Below, piece by piece: positions 27,264-37,664 of a stretch of 64,000 nucleotides of DNA. The DNA is taken from the NCBI GenBank assembly GCA_035514535.1, contig DATKAZ010000037.1, positions 58,321-122,320 of the forward strand, read 5' to 3'. The number at the start of each line of letters is the position of its first letter. The first letter of the stretch is position 1. Origin of the DNA: XN24 sp035514535 (GTDB lineage Bacteria > Pseudomonadota > Gammaproteobacteria > Steroidobacterales > XN24). The translations under genes and the position numbers were made by a program. Under the pieces are notes generated by a model that was given only the letters and a program-made list of their open reading frames with translations, searched no databases and had not been told where the DNA came from.

Positions 27264-30029
27264 ATGCAGAAGACCTATAACCCCGACGAGATCGAGGGCG
27301 AAATCTACGCAGACTGGGAGCGCCTCGGCTGCTTCGCGCCCTCTGGCGCAGGAGAGCCGTACTGCATCATGCTGCCGCCGCCCAACGTCACCGGCACGCT
27401 GCACATGGGCCATGCCTTCCAGGACACGATCATGGACGCGCTGACCCGGTTGCACCGGATGCGCGGTCGCGACACCCTCTGGCAGCCGGGCACGGACCAC
27501 GCCGGCATCGCAACCCAGATGGTCGTGGAGCGCCAGCTCAATGCGGCCGGACAGAACCGACGCGAACTGGGCCGCGCGCGTTTTGTCGAGCGCGTCTGGG
27601 AATGGAAGCAGGCCTCGGGCGATACCATCGAGCGACAGCTCAAGCGACTCGGCGCCTCGGTGGACTGGTCGCGGCACAAGTTCACGATGGACCCGGAATT
27701 GTCGCGCGCCGTGACGCATGCGTTCGTCCGCCTCCACGAGGAGGGCCTCATCTACCGCGGCAAGCGCCTGGTCAACTGGGATCCCGTGCTGCACACTGCG
27801 TTGTCCGACCTCGAGGTGGTCGGCGAAGAAGAACCCGGCAAGCTGTGGCACTTCCGCTACCCGCTGGCCGACGGCGACGGCGCCGTCGTCGTCGCGACCA
27901 CGCGCCCGGAGACGATGCTCGGCGACACGGCGGTGGCCGTGCATCCCGACGACTCGCGCTACGCAGCGCTGATCGGGCGTGACATCCTCCTGCCGATCGC
28001 CGCGCGCCGCATCCCGATCATCGCCGACGACTACGTCGATCCGGAGTTCGGCAGCGGCTGCGTGAAGATCACGCCCGCCCACGACTTCAACGATTACGAG
28101 ATCGGCCGGCGCCACGGGCTCGAGATGATCAACGTGCTCGACGATGACGCCGCGCTGAACGACAGCGTGCCCGGCGCCTATGTCGGGCTGGACCGGTTCG
28201 TCGCACGCGAGCGGGTCGTGGCGGAGATGGACGCGCTCGGACTGCTGGAGCGTGTCCGGGAACACCGCATGGTGGTGCCGCGCGGCGACCGCAGCGGCGC
28301 CGTGCTGGAGCCTTATCTTACCGACCAGTGGTACGTGAAAGTCGCGCCGCTGGCGGAACCGGCGATCGCCGCGGTCGAAGACGGCCGGGTGCGATTCGTG
28401 CCGGAAAACTGGTCCAAGACCTATTTCGAGTGGATGCGCAACATCCAGGACTGGTGCATCAGCCGCCAGCTGTGGTGGGGCCACCGCATCCCAGCGTGGT
28501 ACGACGCCGACGGCGGCGTGCACGTGGGCTACGACGAAGCCGACGCGCGGCGGCGCTCCGGTCTCACGACCGACGTGCCACTGCGCCAGGACGAGGACGT
28601 GCTGGATACTTGGTTCTCGTCGGGCCTGTGGCCGTTCAGCACGCTCGGCTGGCCGGAGCGCACGCCCGCCCTGGCCACCTGGTACCCGGGCACCGTGCTG
28701 GTCACGGGCTTCGACATCATCTTCTTCTGGGTCGCCAGGATGATCATGCTGGGCCTCAAGTTCATGGGGGACGTGCCTTTCCGCGACGTGTACATCCATG
28801 GCCTGGTGCGCGACGGCGAAGGCCAGAAGATGTCGAAGTCGAAAGGCAACGTGCTCGATCCGCTGGATATCATCGACGGTGTGGAGCTCGACACGCTGAT
28901 CGAGAAGCGGACGACCGGCATGATGCAGCCCCAGCTCAGGACCCGCGTGGAGCAATCCACACGCAAGGAATTTCCACAGGGAATTCCTGCCTACGGCACC
29001 GATGCGCTGCGCTTCACCTTCGCTTCCCTAGCCACGACCGGGCGCGACGTACGGCTCGACCTGGGGAGAGTCGAAGGATATCGCAACTTCTGCAACAAGC
29101 TGTGGAACGCCTCGCGCTTCGTGTTCATGAATACCGAGGGCGCAGACTGTAGTGCGGTCGGCGGGCTCGAGCACGGCCTCGCGGACCGCTGGATCCGCTC
29201 GCGCCTCGGCGTGGCCGCGCGCGCGTCGGTGGAGGCCTTCGATGCCTACCGGCTCGACCTCGCGGCACAGGCGATCTACGAGTTCGCCTGGCACGAGTTC
29301 TGCGACTGGTACCTGGAGCTGGTGAAGCCCGTGCTGAATTCCGAGCACGCATCGGAAGCCGAGAAGCACGGCACGCGCCGGACACTCGCCACGGTACTCG
29401 AGGCGCTGCTGCGGCTGTTGCATCCGCTGATGCCGTTCGTCACCGAGGCACTGTGGCGGCGTGCGGCCCCGATAGCGGGCGTCGCCGGCGACAGCATCAT
29501 GCTGCAGCCGTACCCGGAGATCGCGGACTGGCCTCGGGACGAGGCGGTGGAAACGGAAATGAGCTGGCTGCAGGCATTCGTACTCGGCGTGCGCCAGGTT
29601 CGCGGCGAGATGAATATCGCTCCCGGGAAGCCGCTCGCCGTACTATTGCAGGACGCCTCTGCGGCGGACCTCGGGTGGCTGGCGGCCAACGAGCCGTTGC
29701 TGTTGCGCCTCGCCAGACTCGAGTCCGTCAGGCCGCTCGCGCCGGGCGAACGGGCGCCACAGGCCGCAACGGTGCTGCTCGGCGAGATGAAGTTGCTGGT
29801 GCCGATGGCCGGGCTCATCGATGCGGAGGCCGAGATCGCGCGCCTCGAGAGGCAACAGGACAAGTTGCGATCCGACCTCGCCAGGACACGGGCGAAACTC
29901 GACAAGCCGTCATTCGTGGACAATGCCCCCGCGGAGGTCGTCGAGAAAGAGCGCCGGCGTGCGGCGGAACTCGGCGGCGCCATCGCCAACATCGAGCAGC
30001 AGCTGGAGCGCGTGCGTGCACTCGCCTGA
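27264..30029 (+). CDS. valS: Valyl-tRNA synthetase
   Basis: ValS charges tRNA-Val. The 921-residue class I enzyme has the HMGH signature at 47-50, the KMSKS loop at 522-526 (EGQKMSKSKGN), and the CP1 editing domain between them with TTRPETMLGDTAV. The catalytic floor WCISRQLWWGHRIPAW and the anticodon-binding region HEFCDWYLE follow. A C-terminal coiled coil (about 855-920), rich in Arg/Glu/Leu, matches the ValS tRNA-binding arm. The length fits the family (E. coli 951). The ATG at 27264 has an AGGA element upstream. Confidence 0.98.
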   Translation: MQKTYNPDEIEGEIYADWERLGCFAPSGAGEPYCIMLPPPNVTGTLHMGHAFQDTIMDALTRLHRMRGRDTLWQPGTDHAGIATQMVVERQLNAAGQNRRELGRARFVERVWEWKQASGDTIERQLKRLGASVDWSRHKFTMDPELSRAVTHAFVRLHEEGLIYRGKRLVNWDPVLHTALSDLEVVGEEEPGKLWHFRYPLADGDGAVVVATTRPETMLGDTAVAVHPDDSRYAALIGRDILLPIAARRIPIIADDYVDPEFGSGCVKITPAHDFNDYEIGRRHGLEMINVLDDDAALNDSVPGAYVGLDRFVARERVVAEMDALGLLERVREHRMVVPRGDRSGAVLEPYLTDQWYVKVAPLAEPAIAAVEDGRVRFVPENWSKTYFEWMRNIQDWCISRQLWWGHRIPAWYDADGGVHVGYDEADARRRSGLTTDVPLRQDEDVLDTWFSSGLWPFSTLGWPERTPALATWYPGTVLVTGFDIIFFWVARMIMLGLKFMGDVPFRDVYIHGLVRDGEGQKMSKSKGNVLDPLDIIDGVELDTLIEKRTTGMMQPQLRTRVEQSTRKEFPQGIPAYGTDALRFTFASLATTGRDVRLDLGRVEGYRNFCNKLWNASRFVFMNTEGADCSAVGGLEHGLADRWIRSRLGVAARASVEAFDAYRLDLAAQAIYEFAWHEFCDWYLELVKPVLNSEHASEAEKHGTRRTLATVLEALLRLLHPLMPFVTEALWRRAAPIAGVAGDSIMLQPYPEIADWPRDEAVETEMSWLQAFVLGVRQVRGEMNIAPGKPLAVLLQDASAADLGWLAANEPLLLRLARLESVRPLAPGERAPQAATVLLGEMKLLVPMAGLIDAEAEIARLERQQDKLRSDLARTRAKLDKPSFVDNAPAEVVEKERRRAAELGGAIANIEQQLERVRALA

Positions 30030-30972
30030 GTCACAGGCCGCCCGCCCGGTATCCGCCGCGGAAGACGTGGCGGGGCTCGGGCGCGCGCTGGACATGCTCG
30101 GCGGCGTCATCCTCGGCAAGACGACCCAGCTGCGCCTGTGCATCACCTGCCTGCTGGCCGGCGGGCACTTGCTGATCGAAGATATCCCGGGCGTGGGCAA
30201 GACTATCCTCGCGCACGGCATCGCGCGGGCGCTCGGCCTGTCATACCAGCGTATCCAGTTCACCAGTGACCTGCTGCCTGCGGACATCGTCGGCGTGTCG
30301 ATCTATGACCGGGACGCGGGCAGCTTCCGCTTTCATCCGGGGCCGGTGTTTGCCCAGCTCGTGCTGGCCGACGAGGTGAATCGTGCGACGCCCAAGGCGC
30401 AGAGCGCGCTGCTCGAGGCGATGGAGGAACGCCAGGTCACGGTCGACGGCATCAGCCATCCTCTGCCGGAGCCGTTCTTCGTCGTCGCGACACAAAACCC
30501 TGAGGACCAGGTGGGTACGTTTCCGCTCCCCGAATCGCAACTCGACCGCTTCCTGATGCGCATCCGGCTGGGTTACCCGGAGCGGGCGCTGGAACGCGAG
30601 CTGCTGCGCGGCGAGGATCGTCGCGAGCTCCTGACGCGCCTCGCGCCGGCGGCCGAGCCCGGCGCGTTGCTGCGCCTGCGCCAGGAAGTGAGCCGCGTGC
30701 ACGCCTCCGACGCCCTGCTCGACTATGTCCAGGCGCTGGTCGGCTGGAGCCGCGACCGCCCCGGCTTCGGCGCCGGGCTGTCGCCGCGCGCCGCCATCGC
30801 GCTGTTGCGCAGCGCGCGGGCCTGGGCATTACTCGACGGGCGTAAATCCGTCATTCCCGAGGACGTCCAGGCCGTGACGCCCGCGGTCGTGGGCCACCGG
30901 CTGCGCGCCGACGGTGACTCGGCCGGTGCCGATCCCGGAGAGCGCCTTGTCGCCGCGGTACCGATTCCCTGA
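30016..30972 (+). CDS. MoxR-family AAA+ ATPase
   Basis: A 318-residue AAA_3 chaperone-like ATPase of the MoxR group, thought to remodel or insert partners encoded beside it. It shows Walker A IPGVGKT at about 57-63, the FTSDLLPADIVG segment, Walker B VLADEVNRA, sensor I ATQNPED, and the C-terminal lid domain. The GTG at 30016 lies within the last codons of valS (14-base overlap); it is the only suitable start near the conserved region. It leads the moxR-DUF58-tgpA trio, where the three genes overlap each other. Confidence 0.93.
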   Translation: MHSPESQAARPVSAAEDVAGLGRALDMLGGVILGKTTQLRLCITCLLAGGHLLIEDIPGVGKTILAHGIARALGLSYQRIQFTSDLLPADIVGVSIYDRDAGSFRFHPGPVFAQLVLADEVNRATPKAQSALLEAMEERQVTVDGISHPLPEPFFVVATQNPEDQVGTFPLPESQLDRFLMRIRLGYPERALERELLRGEDRRELLTRLAPAAEPGALLRLRQEVSRVHASDALLDYVQALVGWSRDRPGFGAGLSPRAAIALLRSARAWALLDGRKSVIPEDVQAVTPAVVGHRLRADGDSAGADPGERLVAAVPIP

Positions 30973-31990
30973 GGGCATTGCCGTCGGCCGCAGCGGGCCG
31001 CCGGCCTTGACCGACCCCGTCGCCCGGTTGGCGAATTTCGTCCGCGGCTGGGCCCGCCGCCGCCAGGGGGCGGACGGCGACCCCGTAGCGCTGCATCGAC
31101 GCCGGGTCTACATCCTGCCGACGGCGCTGGGACTCGGCTTCGCGATGGCCCTGTTCGGCATGCTGCTCGCGGCCATGAACTACAACAACAACATGGGCTT
31201 CGCCCTCACCTTCCTGCTGGCCGGACTGGGCCTCGTCACCATGCACTGGTGCCACGAGAATCTCAGTGGCGTGATCGCGCGCGGTTTTCGCGTGCGTCCG
31301 AGCTTCGCCGGACAGCCGGCACGACTCGAGCTTTCGCTGGAAAACCCGGGATCCGCACCGCGCCATGATCTCCAGGTCGCATGCCGGCACGTGCGCTCCT
31401 CATTCCTCGACCTCTCCCCCGGCCAGGCAGGCGAACTGCACGTGGACCTGCCGACGAGGCGGCGCGGGCGCCTCGTCATCGAGCAGATCGGCATCCACAC
31501 GGCGTTCCCGTTCGGCCTGTTCCGCGCCTGGGCGTGGCTGCATCCGGCCTGCATCGGGATCGTCTACCCGGCCCCTGCCGAACACGCACCGGCGCCTCCG
31601 GCGGGCGGCCCCGAGGACGCGGAAGGCCGCTGGGACGAGCGCCACGGCGAGGACGACTTCGCGGGATTGCGCAGCTTCCGGCAGGGCGACTCGCCCCGCC
31701 GGATCGCCTGGAAAGCCGCTGCCCGAGGCGATGAATTGCCGGTGAAGCAGTTCGCGGGCAGCGCCCGGGGCAGCGCCTGGCTGGAGTGGGACAGTCTGCC
31801 TGCCATGCCCGCCGAGGCCCGCCTCTCGGTGCTCTGCCGCTGGGTGCTGGACGCCCACGCGGGGGGCGGCGCGTTCGGCCTGCGCATCCCCGGCACGGAA
31901 ATTCCGCCCGCGATGGGGCCCGCACATCGTCATCGCTGCCTCACCGCGCTGGCTCTCTACGCGGGTGGCGAGGGCGCGGCCGATGGCTGA
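30914..31990 (+). CDS. DUF58 membrane-anchored protein
   Basis: A 358-residue protein with two adjacent membrane helices (about 66-110, around GFAMALFGMLLAA) followed by a soluble part. The soluble part contains the DUF58 core signature, here FRQGDSPRRIAWKAAARG, the family's YxxGD...I.W..sar pattern. DUF58 proteins have a von Willebrand-type fold and always accompany MoxR ATPases, but the reaction is not known. The GTG at 30914 lies inside the end of moxR (59-base overlap). The stop overlaps the tgpA ATG region by eight bases. Confidence 0.88.
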   Translation: MTRPVPIPESALSPRYRFPEGIAVGRSGPPALTDPVARLANFVRGWARRRQGADGDPVALHRRRVYILPTALGLGFAMALFGMLLAAMNYNNNMGFALTFLLAGLGLVTMHWCHENLSGVIARGFRVRPSFAGQPARLELSLENPGSAPRHDLQVACRHVRSSFLDLSPGQAGELHVDLPTRRRGRLVIEQIGIHTAFPFGLFRAWAWLHPACIGIVYPAPAEHAPAPPAGGPEDAEGRWDERHGEDDFAGLRSFRQGDSPRRIAWKAAARGDELPVKQFAGSARGSAWLEWDSLPAMPAEARLSVLCRWVLDAHAGGGAFGLRIPGTEIPPAMGPAHRHRCLTALALYAGGEGAADG

Positions 31991-33938
31991 CCCGGCCGTC
32001 CTGCGACTCGGCTGGATGCTCGGCGCACTGGGCCTGGCGCTGGCACCGACCGCACTGCGCCTGCCGCCGTGGATCACGGCAACGTTCGTCGCCGCGGCCT
32101 GCTGGCGCCTGGCCGTGCAGCACTTCGGCTGGCGCCTGCCCCCGGGCTGGCTGCGACTCGTGCTGGCCGTCGGCGGCGTGCTCGGCGTGCTGTTCACCTA
32201 TCGCACGTTCAATGGGCTCGAGGCGGGCGGCGGGCTGCTGGTCGTCATGGGCGCGATGAAACTGCTCGAAACACGCGCGCGCCGCGATATCCAGGTCCTG
32301 TCCTTCATCGGCTATTTCATCGTGCTGATGCAGCTGTTGCACGACCAGCCCATCTGGAGCCTGCCGTGGCTGTTCATCAGTGTCACCGCGATCACGCTCG
32401 CGCTGCTGCAGGGCGTGCGCGGCGGCGCACCGCTGCCATGGCGGATTGCGACCGGGCTAGTGCTGCGGATGCTCGCCTTCGCGGTGCCGGTCGCGCTGGT
32501 CCTGTTCCTGCTGTTCCCACGTGTGCCCGGCCCTTTCTGGGCACTGCCCTCGCGTGGCGAGTCCGGCCTCACGGGACTGTCCGACGAGATGTCCCCCGGC
32601 ACGATCTCGCAGCTCATCCACTCCGACGAGGTCGTGTTCCGCGTCGCGTTCGACGGGCCGCTGCCGCCCGCATCCGCAAGGTACTGGCGCGGCCCCGTGC
32701 TGGAAGGATTCGACGGCTGGACATGGCGAAATTTCGACCGGCCCGCGATGCGTCGCCCGCACATCGAGCTGCGGGGCGCCAGCCATCGCTATCGCGTGAC
32801 GATCGAGCCCCATGGCCGGGCCTGGCTGCTCGCCCTCGATTACCCGGGTGCATGGTCGGACCGCGACGCGATCCTCACGAACGCCTTCCAGCTCGTGACA
32901 CGCAAGCCGGTCGAAAACGTCCGGGCGCTGGAGATCGAATCCTGGCCCGCGGCCATTCCGGAGCCGGTCCTCGGGTCCCTGACGCGCTTGCGCAGCCTGC
33001 AGCTGCCGCAGGGCCGCAACCCGCGCACCGTGGCACTGGCCAGGCAGTTGCGCTCAGCCGTGCCCTCCGACGCGGCATTCATCGACGCGGCGCTGGCGCA
33101 TTTTCGCGCTGAGCCTTTCGTCTACACCTTGCAGCCGCCGATGCTCAGCGGTGGCCACCCGGTGGACGAATTCATGTTTCGCACGCAACGCGGTTTCTGT
33201 GAGCATTACGCCTCGGCCTTCACGACCCTGGCGCGCGCGGCGGGCGTTCCGGCGCGAGTCGTTACCGGCTACCAGGGCGGCGAGTTCAACCCGCTCAGCG
33301 AGCGGCTCGTCGTCCGCCAATCCGAGGCGCATGCCTGGTCGGAGGTCTGGCTGGAGGGCCGCGGCTGGATCCGAGTGGACCCGACGGGAGCCGTCGCGCC
33401 CGATCGCATCGAGTTCAGCCTCGGCGAGGCCCTGCCCGAAGGCGAGCGCGTTCCCGGCTCGGTCCTGAAAGACTTCCGCGGCCTGCGCGCCCTGAGCCAG
33501 GGTTGGGACGCGCTCAACAGCATGTGGACCGACTGGGTCCTCGGCTACGGCCCGGACCGCCAGCTGGCGCTGCTCGCCCGGCTCGGCATGCCGGACGCGG
33601 ACTGGCGTACGCTGGTGCTCGCGATGACGGCCTTCGTCGCGGCCATCATGCTGGCACTGGCGGTCTGGCTGGGTCTGCGCCTGCGGCCGCCGCCGGCACC
33701 GGAGGCCTTGCGTCTCTATCGCGAGTTCTGCCGCCGACTGGAGCGCCGGGGCCTCGCCCGCGCCCCGCAAGAGGGACCGCGGGACTTTGCGGAGCGCATC
33801 GCGGCGCAGCGCCCGGCGCTGGCGGAACGCGTCGGGCAGATCACTCACCTGTACACCGCCCTGCGCTACGGGGCTGCCGCGCCCGAGGGCAACCTTATGG
33901 CCGCGTTGAGGCGCGAGGTACGGGCGTTCAGACCCTGA
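31983..33938 (+). CDS. TgpA-type membrane transglutaminase (DUF3488-transglutaminase)
   Basis: A 651-residue inner-membrane protein: five to six helices in the first 190 residues (DUF3488), then a large periplasmic part with a transglutaminase-like domain (about 340-480), another helix (about 545-565) and a cytosolic tail. The Cys-His-Asp triad is visible: Cys in RGFCEHYASAF, His in SEAHAWSEVW, Asp in VDPTG. In Pseudomonas aeruginosa TgpA is essential and active in the periplasm; its natural substrate is unknown. The ATG at 31983 was chosen over the GTG 18 bases earlier since it fits the overlap with the DUF58 stop. Confidence 0.92.
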   Translation: MADPAVLRLGWMLGALGLALAPTALRLPPWITATFVAAACWRLAVQHFGWRLPPGWLRLVLAVGGVLGVLFTYRTFNGLEAGGGLLVVMGAMKLLETRARRDIQVLSFIGYFIVLMQLLHDQPIWSLPWLFISVTAITLALLQGVRGGAPLPWRIATGLVLRMLAFAVPVALVLFLLFPRVPGPFWALPSRGESGLTGLSDEMSPGTISQLIHSDEVVFRVAFDGPLPPASARYWRGPVLEGFDGWTWRNFDRPAMRRPHIELRGASHRYRVTIEPHGRAWLLALDYPGAWSDRDAILTNAFQLVTRKPVENVRALEIESWPAAIPEPVLGSLTRLRSLQLPQGRNPRTVALARQLRSAVPSDAAFIDAALAHFRAEPFVYTLQPPMLSGGHPVDEFMFRTQRGFCEHYASAFTTLARAAGVPARVVTGYQGGEFNPLSERLVVRQSEAHAWSEVWLEGRGWIRVDPTGAVAPDRIEFSLGEALPEGERVPGSVLKDFRGLRALSQGWDALNSMWTDWVLGYGPDRQLALLARLGMPDADWRTLVLAMTAFVAAIMLALAVWLGLRLRPPPAPEALRLYREFCRRLERRGLARAPQEGPRDFAERIAAQRPALAERVGQITHLYTALRYGAAAPEGNLMAALRREVRAFRP

Positions 33939-33959
33939 ACCACCGCGGCCGCGAAAGGC

Positions 33960-35549
<1,590 letters not shown>

Positions 35550-35626
35550 AAGATCCGGGGGCGCAGCGGCGCTTTAGTACGTGGCAGGGCGCGGCATTCT
35601 ATCAGGTGGCGCCGTTCGGCTCCCGC

Positions 35627-36094
35627 TCACAAGGACCGGGCCAGCACCAGTGCATCTTCGCGCCCCCCCCCGACCGCGCGATAGTAGTTCCGGCGCACGC
35701 CGATGCGTACGAAGCCCGCACGACGGTAGAGCTTGATCGCCTGGAGGTTCGACGGCCGGACCTCCAGGTAGACGACGCGCACTCCCTCGCCGGTGGCGCG
35801 CTGCATGAGGTGCTCGATCAGCAGGTTCGCGAGTCCGCGCCGGCGTACGGACTCTTCGACGCACAGGTTGAGGAGGTGCGCCTCGTCACCGCCGAGCGAC
35901 ATGATCGCGTACCCCGCGACCCGGCGCGATTCCTCGAGAATCTCGCAGACGTAGGGCACGCGCAGGCAGTCTATGAAGATGCCTGCAGACCAGGGGTAGA
36001 CATAGGCCCGCCGCTCGATCGCCATGACAGCCGCCAGGTCCTCGTCCCGCATGGGACGGATCGTCGGGGGCCAGCTTTCGAGCGCGGCGCTCAC
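35627..36094 (-). CDS. rimI: Ribosomal-protein S18-alanine N-acetyltransferase-type GNAT, with G9 tract near 3' end
   Basis: RimI acetylates the N-terminal alanine of ribosomal protein S18. The 155-residue GNAT product has AIERRAYVYPWS near the N-terminus (typical RimI), the acetyl-CoA loop VRRRGLANLL, and LEVRPSNLQAIKLYRRAGF. The GTG at 36094 overlaps the glycosylase TGA by four bases. A run of nine G (35663-35671 on the minus strand) encodes three glycines 14 codons before the stop; slippage there would alter only the tail after the catalytic fold. RimI is the likely identity, though other GNAT substrates cannot be excluded. Confidence 0.88.
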   Translation of the reverse strand: MSAALESWPPTIRPMRDEDLAAVMAIERRAYVYPWSAGIFIDCLRVPYVCEILEESRRVAGYAIMSLGGDEAHLLNLCVEESVRRRGLANLLIEHLMQRATGEGVRVVYLEVRPSNLQAIKLYRRAGFVRIGVRRNYYRAVGGGREDALVLARSL

Positions 36095-36819
36095 TGCGCG
36101 CCCGCCTGCGCGACGGCACCGGCCGCCAGCACGAGATCGCGCCACGCGTCGGCTTTCGCCTCTGGTCGGCGCAAGAGGTAGGCGGGATGCCAGGTGACGA
36201 CCAGGGGGACGGCTCCGGGCCCATGGCGATGAATCCGTCCCCGCAGTCGCCCGACAGGCGTATCCGCCTGCAGGAGGCGCTGTGCCGCGACGCGACCCAC
36301 GGCAAGAATGACCTTCGGCGCCAGCAGCTCGATCTGCCTGTCCAGGTAGGGTGCGCAGCGCGCCGCCTCCTCCGGGCGCGGATCCCGATTCTCCGGCGGG
36401 CGACACTTGACGACATTCGCTATGTAGACCTGGTCGCGCGTCTTGCCGACGGCCGCCAGCATGGCGTCGAGCATCTTGCCGGCCCGCCCGACGAACGGCT
36501 CGCCGCGCCGGTCTTCCTCGGCACCCGGCGCCTCGCCGATGATCAGCCAGTCGGCGCGACGACTGCCCACGCCGAATACGGTACGCATGCGCCCGGCGTG
36601 CAGCGGACAGCGCGTGCACCCGCTGACACGGGCCTCCAGGGCGTCCCAGCCCAGGTCCGCGATCGCTGCCGCGCCCGACCCGGTGATGCCCCGGGTCGCG
36701 TCGGGCGGCGCCGCGGGCTCGGACCCCCCGCGCGGCGCACCCGGCAGCACGCGATCCGTCCGGCGCGACCAGGCCGGGATCCCCATGGCATCGAGGCAGG
36801 CCAGCCGCCGGGCATCCAT
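36091..36819 (-). CDS. Family 4 uracil-DNA glycosylase (4Fe-4S)
   Basis: This enzyme removes uracil from DNA. The 242-residue product has a Pro/Ala/Gly-rich N-terminal extension (about 1-60), then the family 4 catalytic domain: cluster cysteines CTRC and, later, two more about 15 residues apart in CRPPENRDPRPEEAARC. The catalytic motif is GEAPGAEED, followed by GRAG and the C-terminal HPAYLL motif. The ATG at 36819 is one base after the pssA stop; the longer open frame lies within pssA and was rejected. Confidence 0.93.
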   Translation of the reverse strand: MDARRLACLDAMGIPAWSRRTDRVLPGAPRGGSEPAAPPDATRGITGSGAAAIADLGWDALEARVSGCTRCPLHAGRMRTVFGVGSRRADWLIIGEAPGAEEDRRGEPFVGRAGKMLDAMLAAVGKTRDQVYIANVVKCRPPENRDPRPEEAARCAPYLDRQIELLAPKVILAVGRVAAQRLLQADTPVGRLRGRIHRHGPGAVPLVVTWHPAYLLRRPEAKADAWRDLVLAAGAVAQAGAQ

Positions 36820-36820
36820 C

Positions 36821-37633
36821 TCAGTCGTCCCCGGCAGACTGTGTGTCGCGCGCACGGCGACGGCGACGCCGCCGCAGCAGGCGCACGCCGGCAATGGCCG
36901 GCGCCGAGACAGCATAACCGAAGAACAGCAGGAACAGGACCGTAGGCGGGTTCAGGCTGATGAGGATGAACACTGCGGGAATCACCAGGACGTAGCCGAA
37001 GGGTATGCGTTCCCCGAGGTTGAAGTCCTTGCCGCTGTAATAGGCCAGGCGACTGACCATGAGCGCGCCGGCCATGGCCGTCAACGCCAGGGCGGCCACC
37101 ATCGCAAACACGCCGGACGCCTCGACCACCGTGGCGAGCCACACGAGTCCGGCCACCAGCGCCGCCGCCGACGGGCTCGGCAATCCCTCGAAATAGCGCT
37201 TGTCGCTCGTGGGCAGGCGCGAGTTGTAACGGGCCAGCCGCAATGCGGCCGCGACCGCGTAGAAAAACGCCACCAGCCAGCCGAGCTTGCCCCACAGCCA
37301 GCCCAGTTCCTCGAGCTCCTTGGCCCCCCACACGTAGAACACCAGCGAAGGCGCGAGGCCGAACGACACCATGTCCGCCAGGCTGTCGTATTGCTTGCCG
37401 AACTCGCTCTCGGTGCTGGTCATGCGCGCGACGCGGCCGTCCAGGCCGTCGAGCACCATGGCGACGTAGATCGCGACCGCCGCGGTGACGAAATTGCCGT
37501 CCATTGCCGCCACCACGGCGAGGAAGCCGGCAAACAAGGCGCCGGTAGTGATCAGGTTGGGGAGCAGGTAGATGCCCTTGCGGGGCGCGCGTGACGCTTC
37601 CATGGAATCCGGTTCGCTATCGTGGCCTTTCAT
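36821..37633 (-). CDS. pssA: CDP-diacylglycerol-serine O-phosphatidyltransferase
   Basis: PssA makes phosphatidylserine, the precursor of phosphatidylethanolamine, at the inner membrane. The 270-residue product has about eight hydrophobic segments and the CDP-alcohol transferase signature DGLDGRVAR...EFGKQYDSLAD (about 62-86), with the three metal-binding Asp. It is the membrane-embedded PssA subtype found in many proteobacteria rather than the E. coli peripheral type. The tail ends in an Arg-rich stretch (about 250-262). In relatives this gene often follows ilvC, as here. Confidence 0.93.
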   Translation of the reverse strand: MKGHDSEPDSMEASRAPRKGIYLLPNLITTGALFAGFLAVVAAMDGNFVTAAVAIYVAMVLDGLDGRVARMTSTESEFGKQYDSLADMVSFGLAPSLVFYVWGAKELEELGWLWGKLGWLVAFFYAVAAALRLARYNSRLPTSDKRYFEGLPSPSAAALVAGLVWLATVVEASGVFAMVAALALTAMAGALMVSRLAYYSGKDFNLGERIPFGYVLVIPAVFILISLNPPTVLFLLFFGYAVSAPAIAGVRLLRRRRRRRARDTQSAGDD

Positions 37634-37664
37634 TTACGCATGTCGCCCGGGCGAATTCCAGCCG

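Noticed and set aside
27177..28955. 592-codon minus-strand frame opposite valS
   Set aside because: Shadow of valS; no ribosome site or protein family resemblance.
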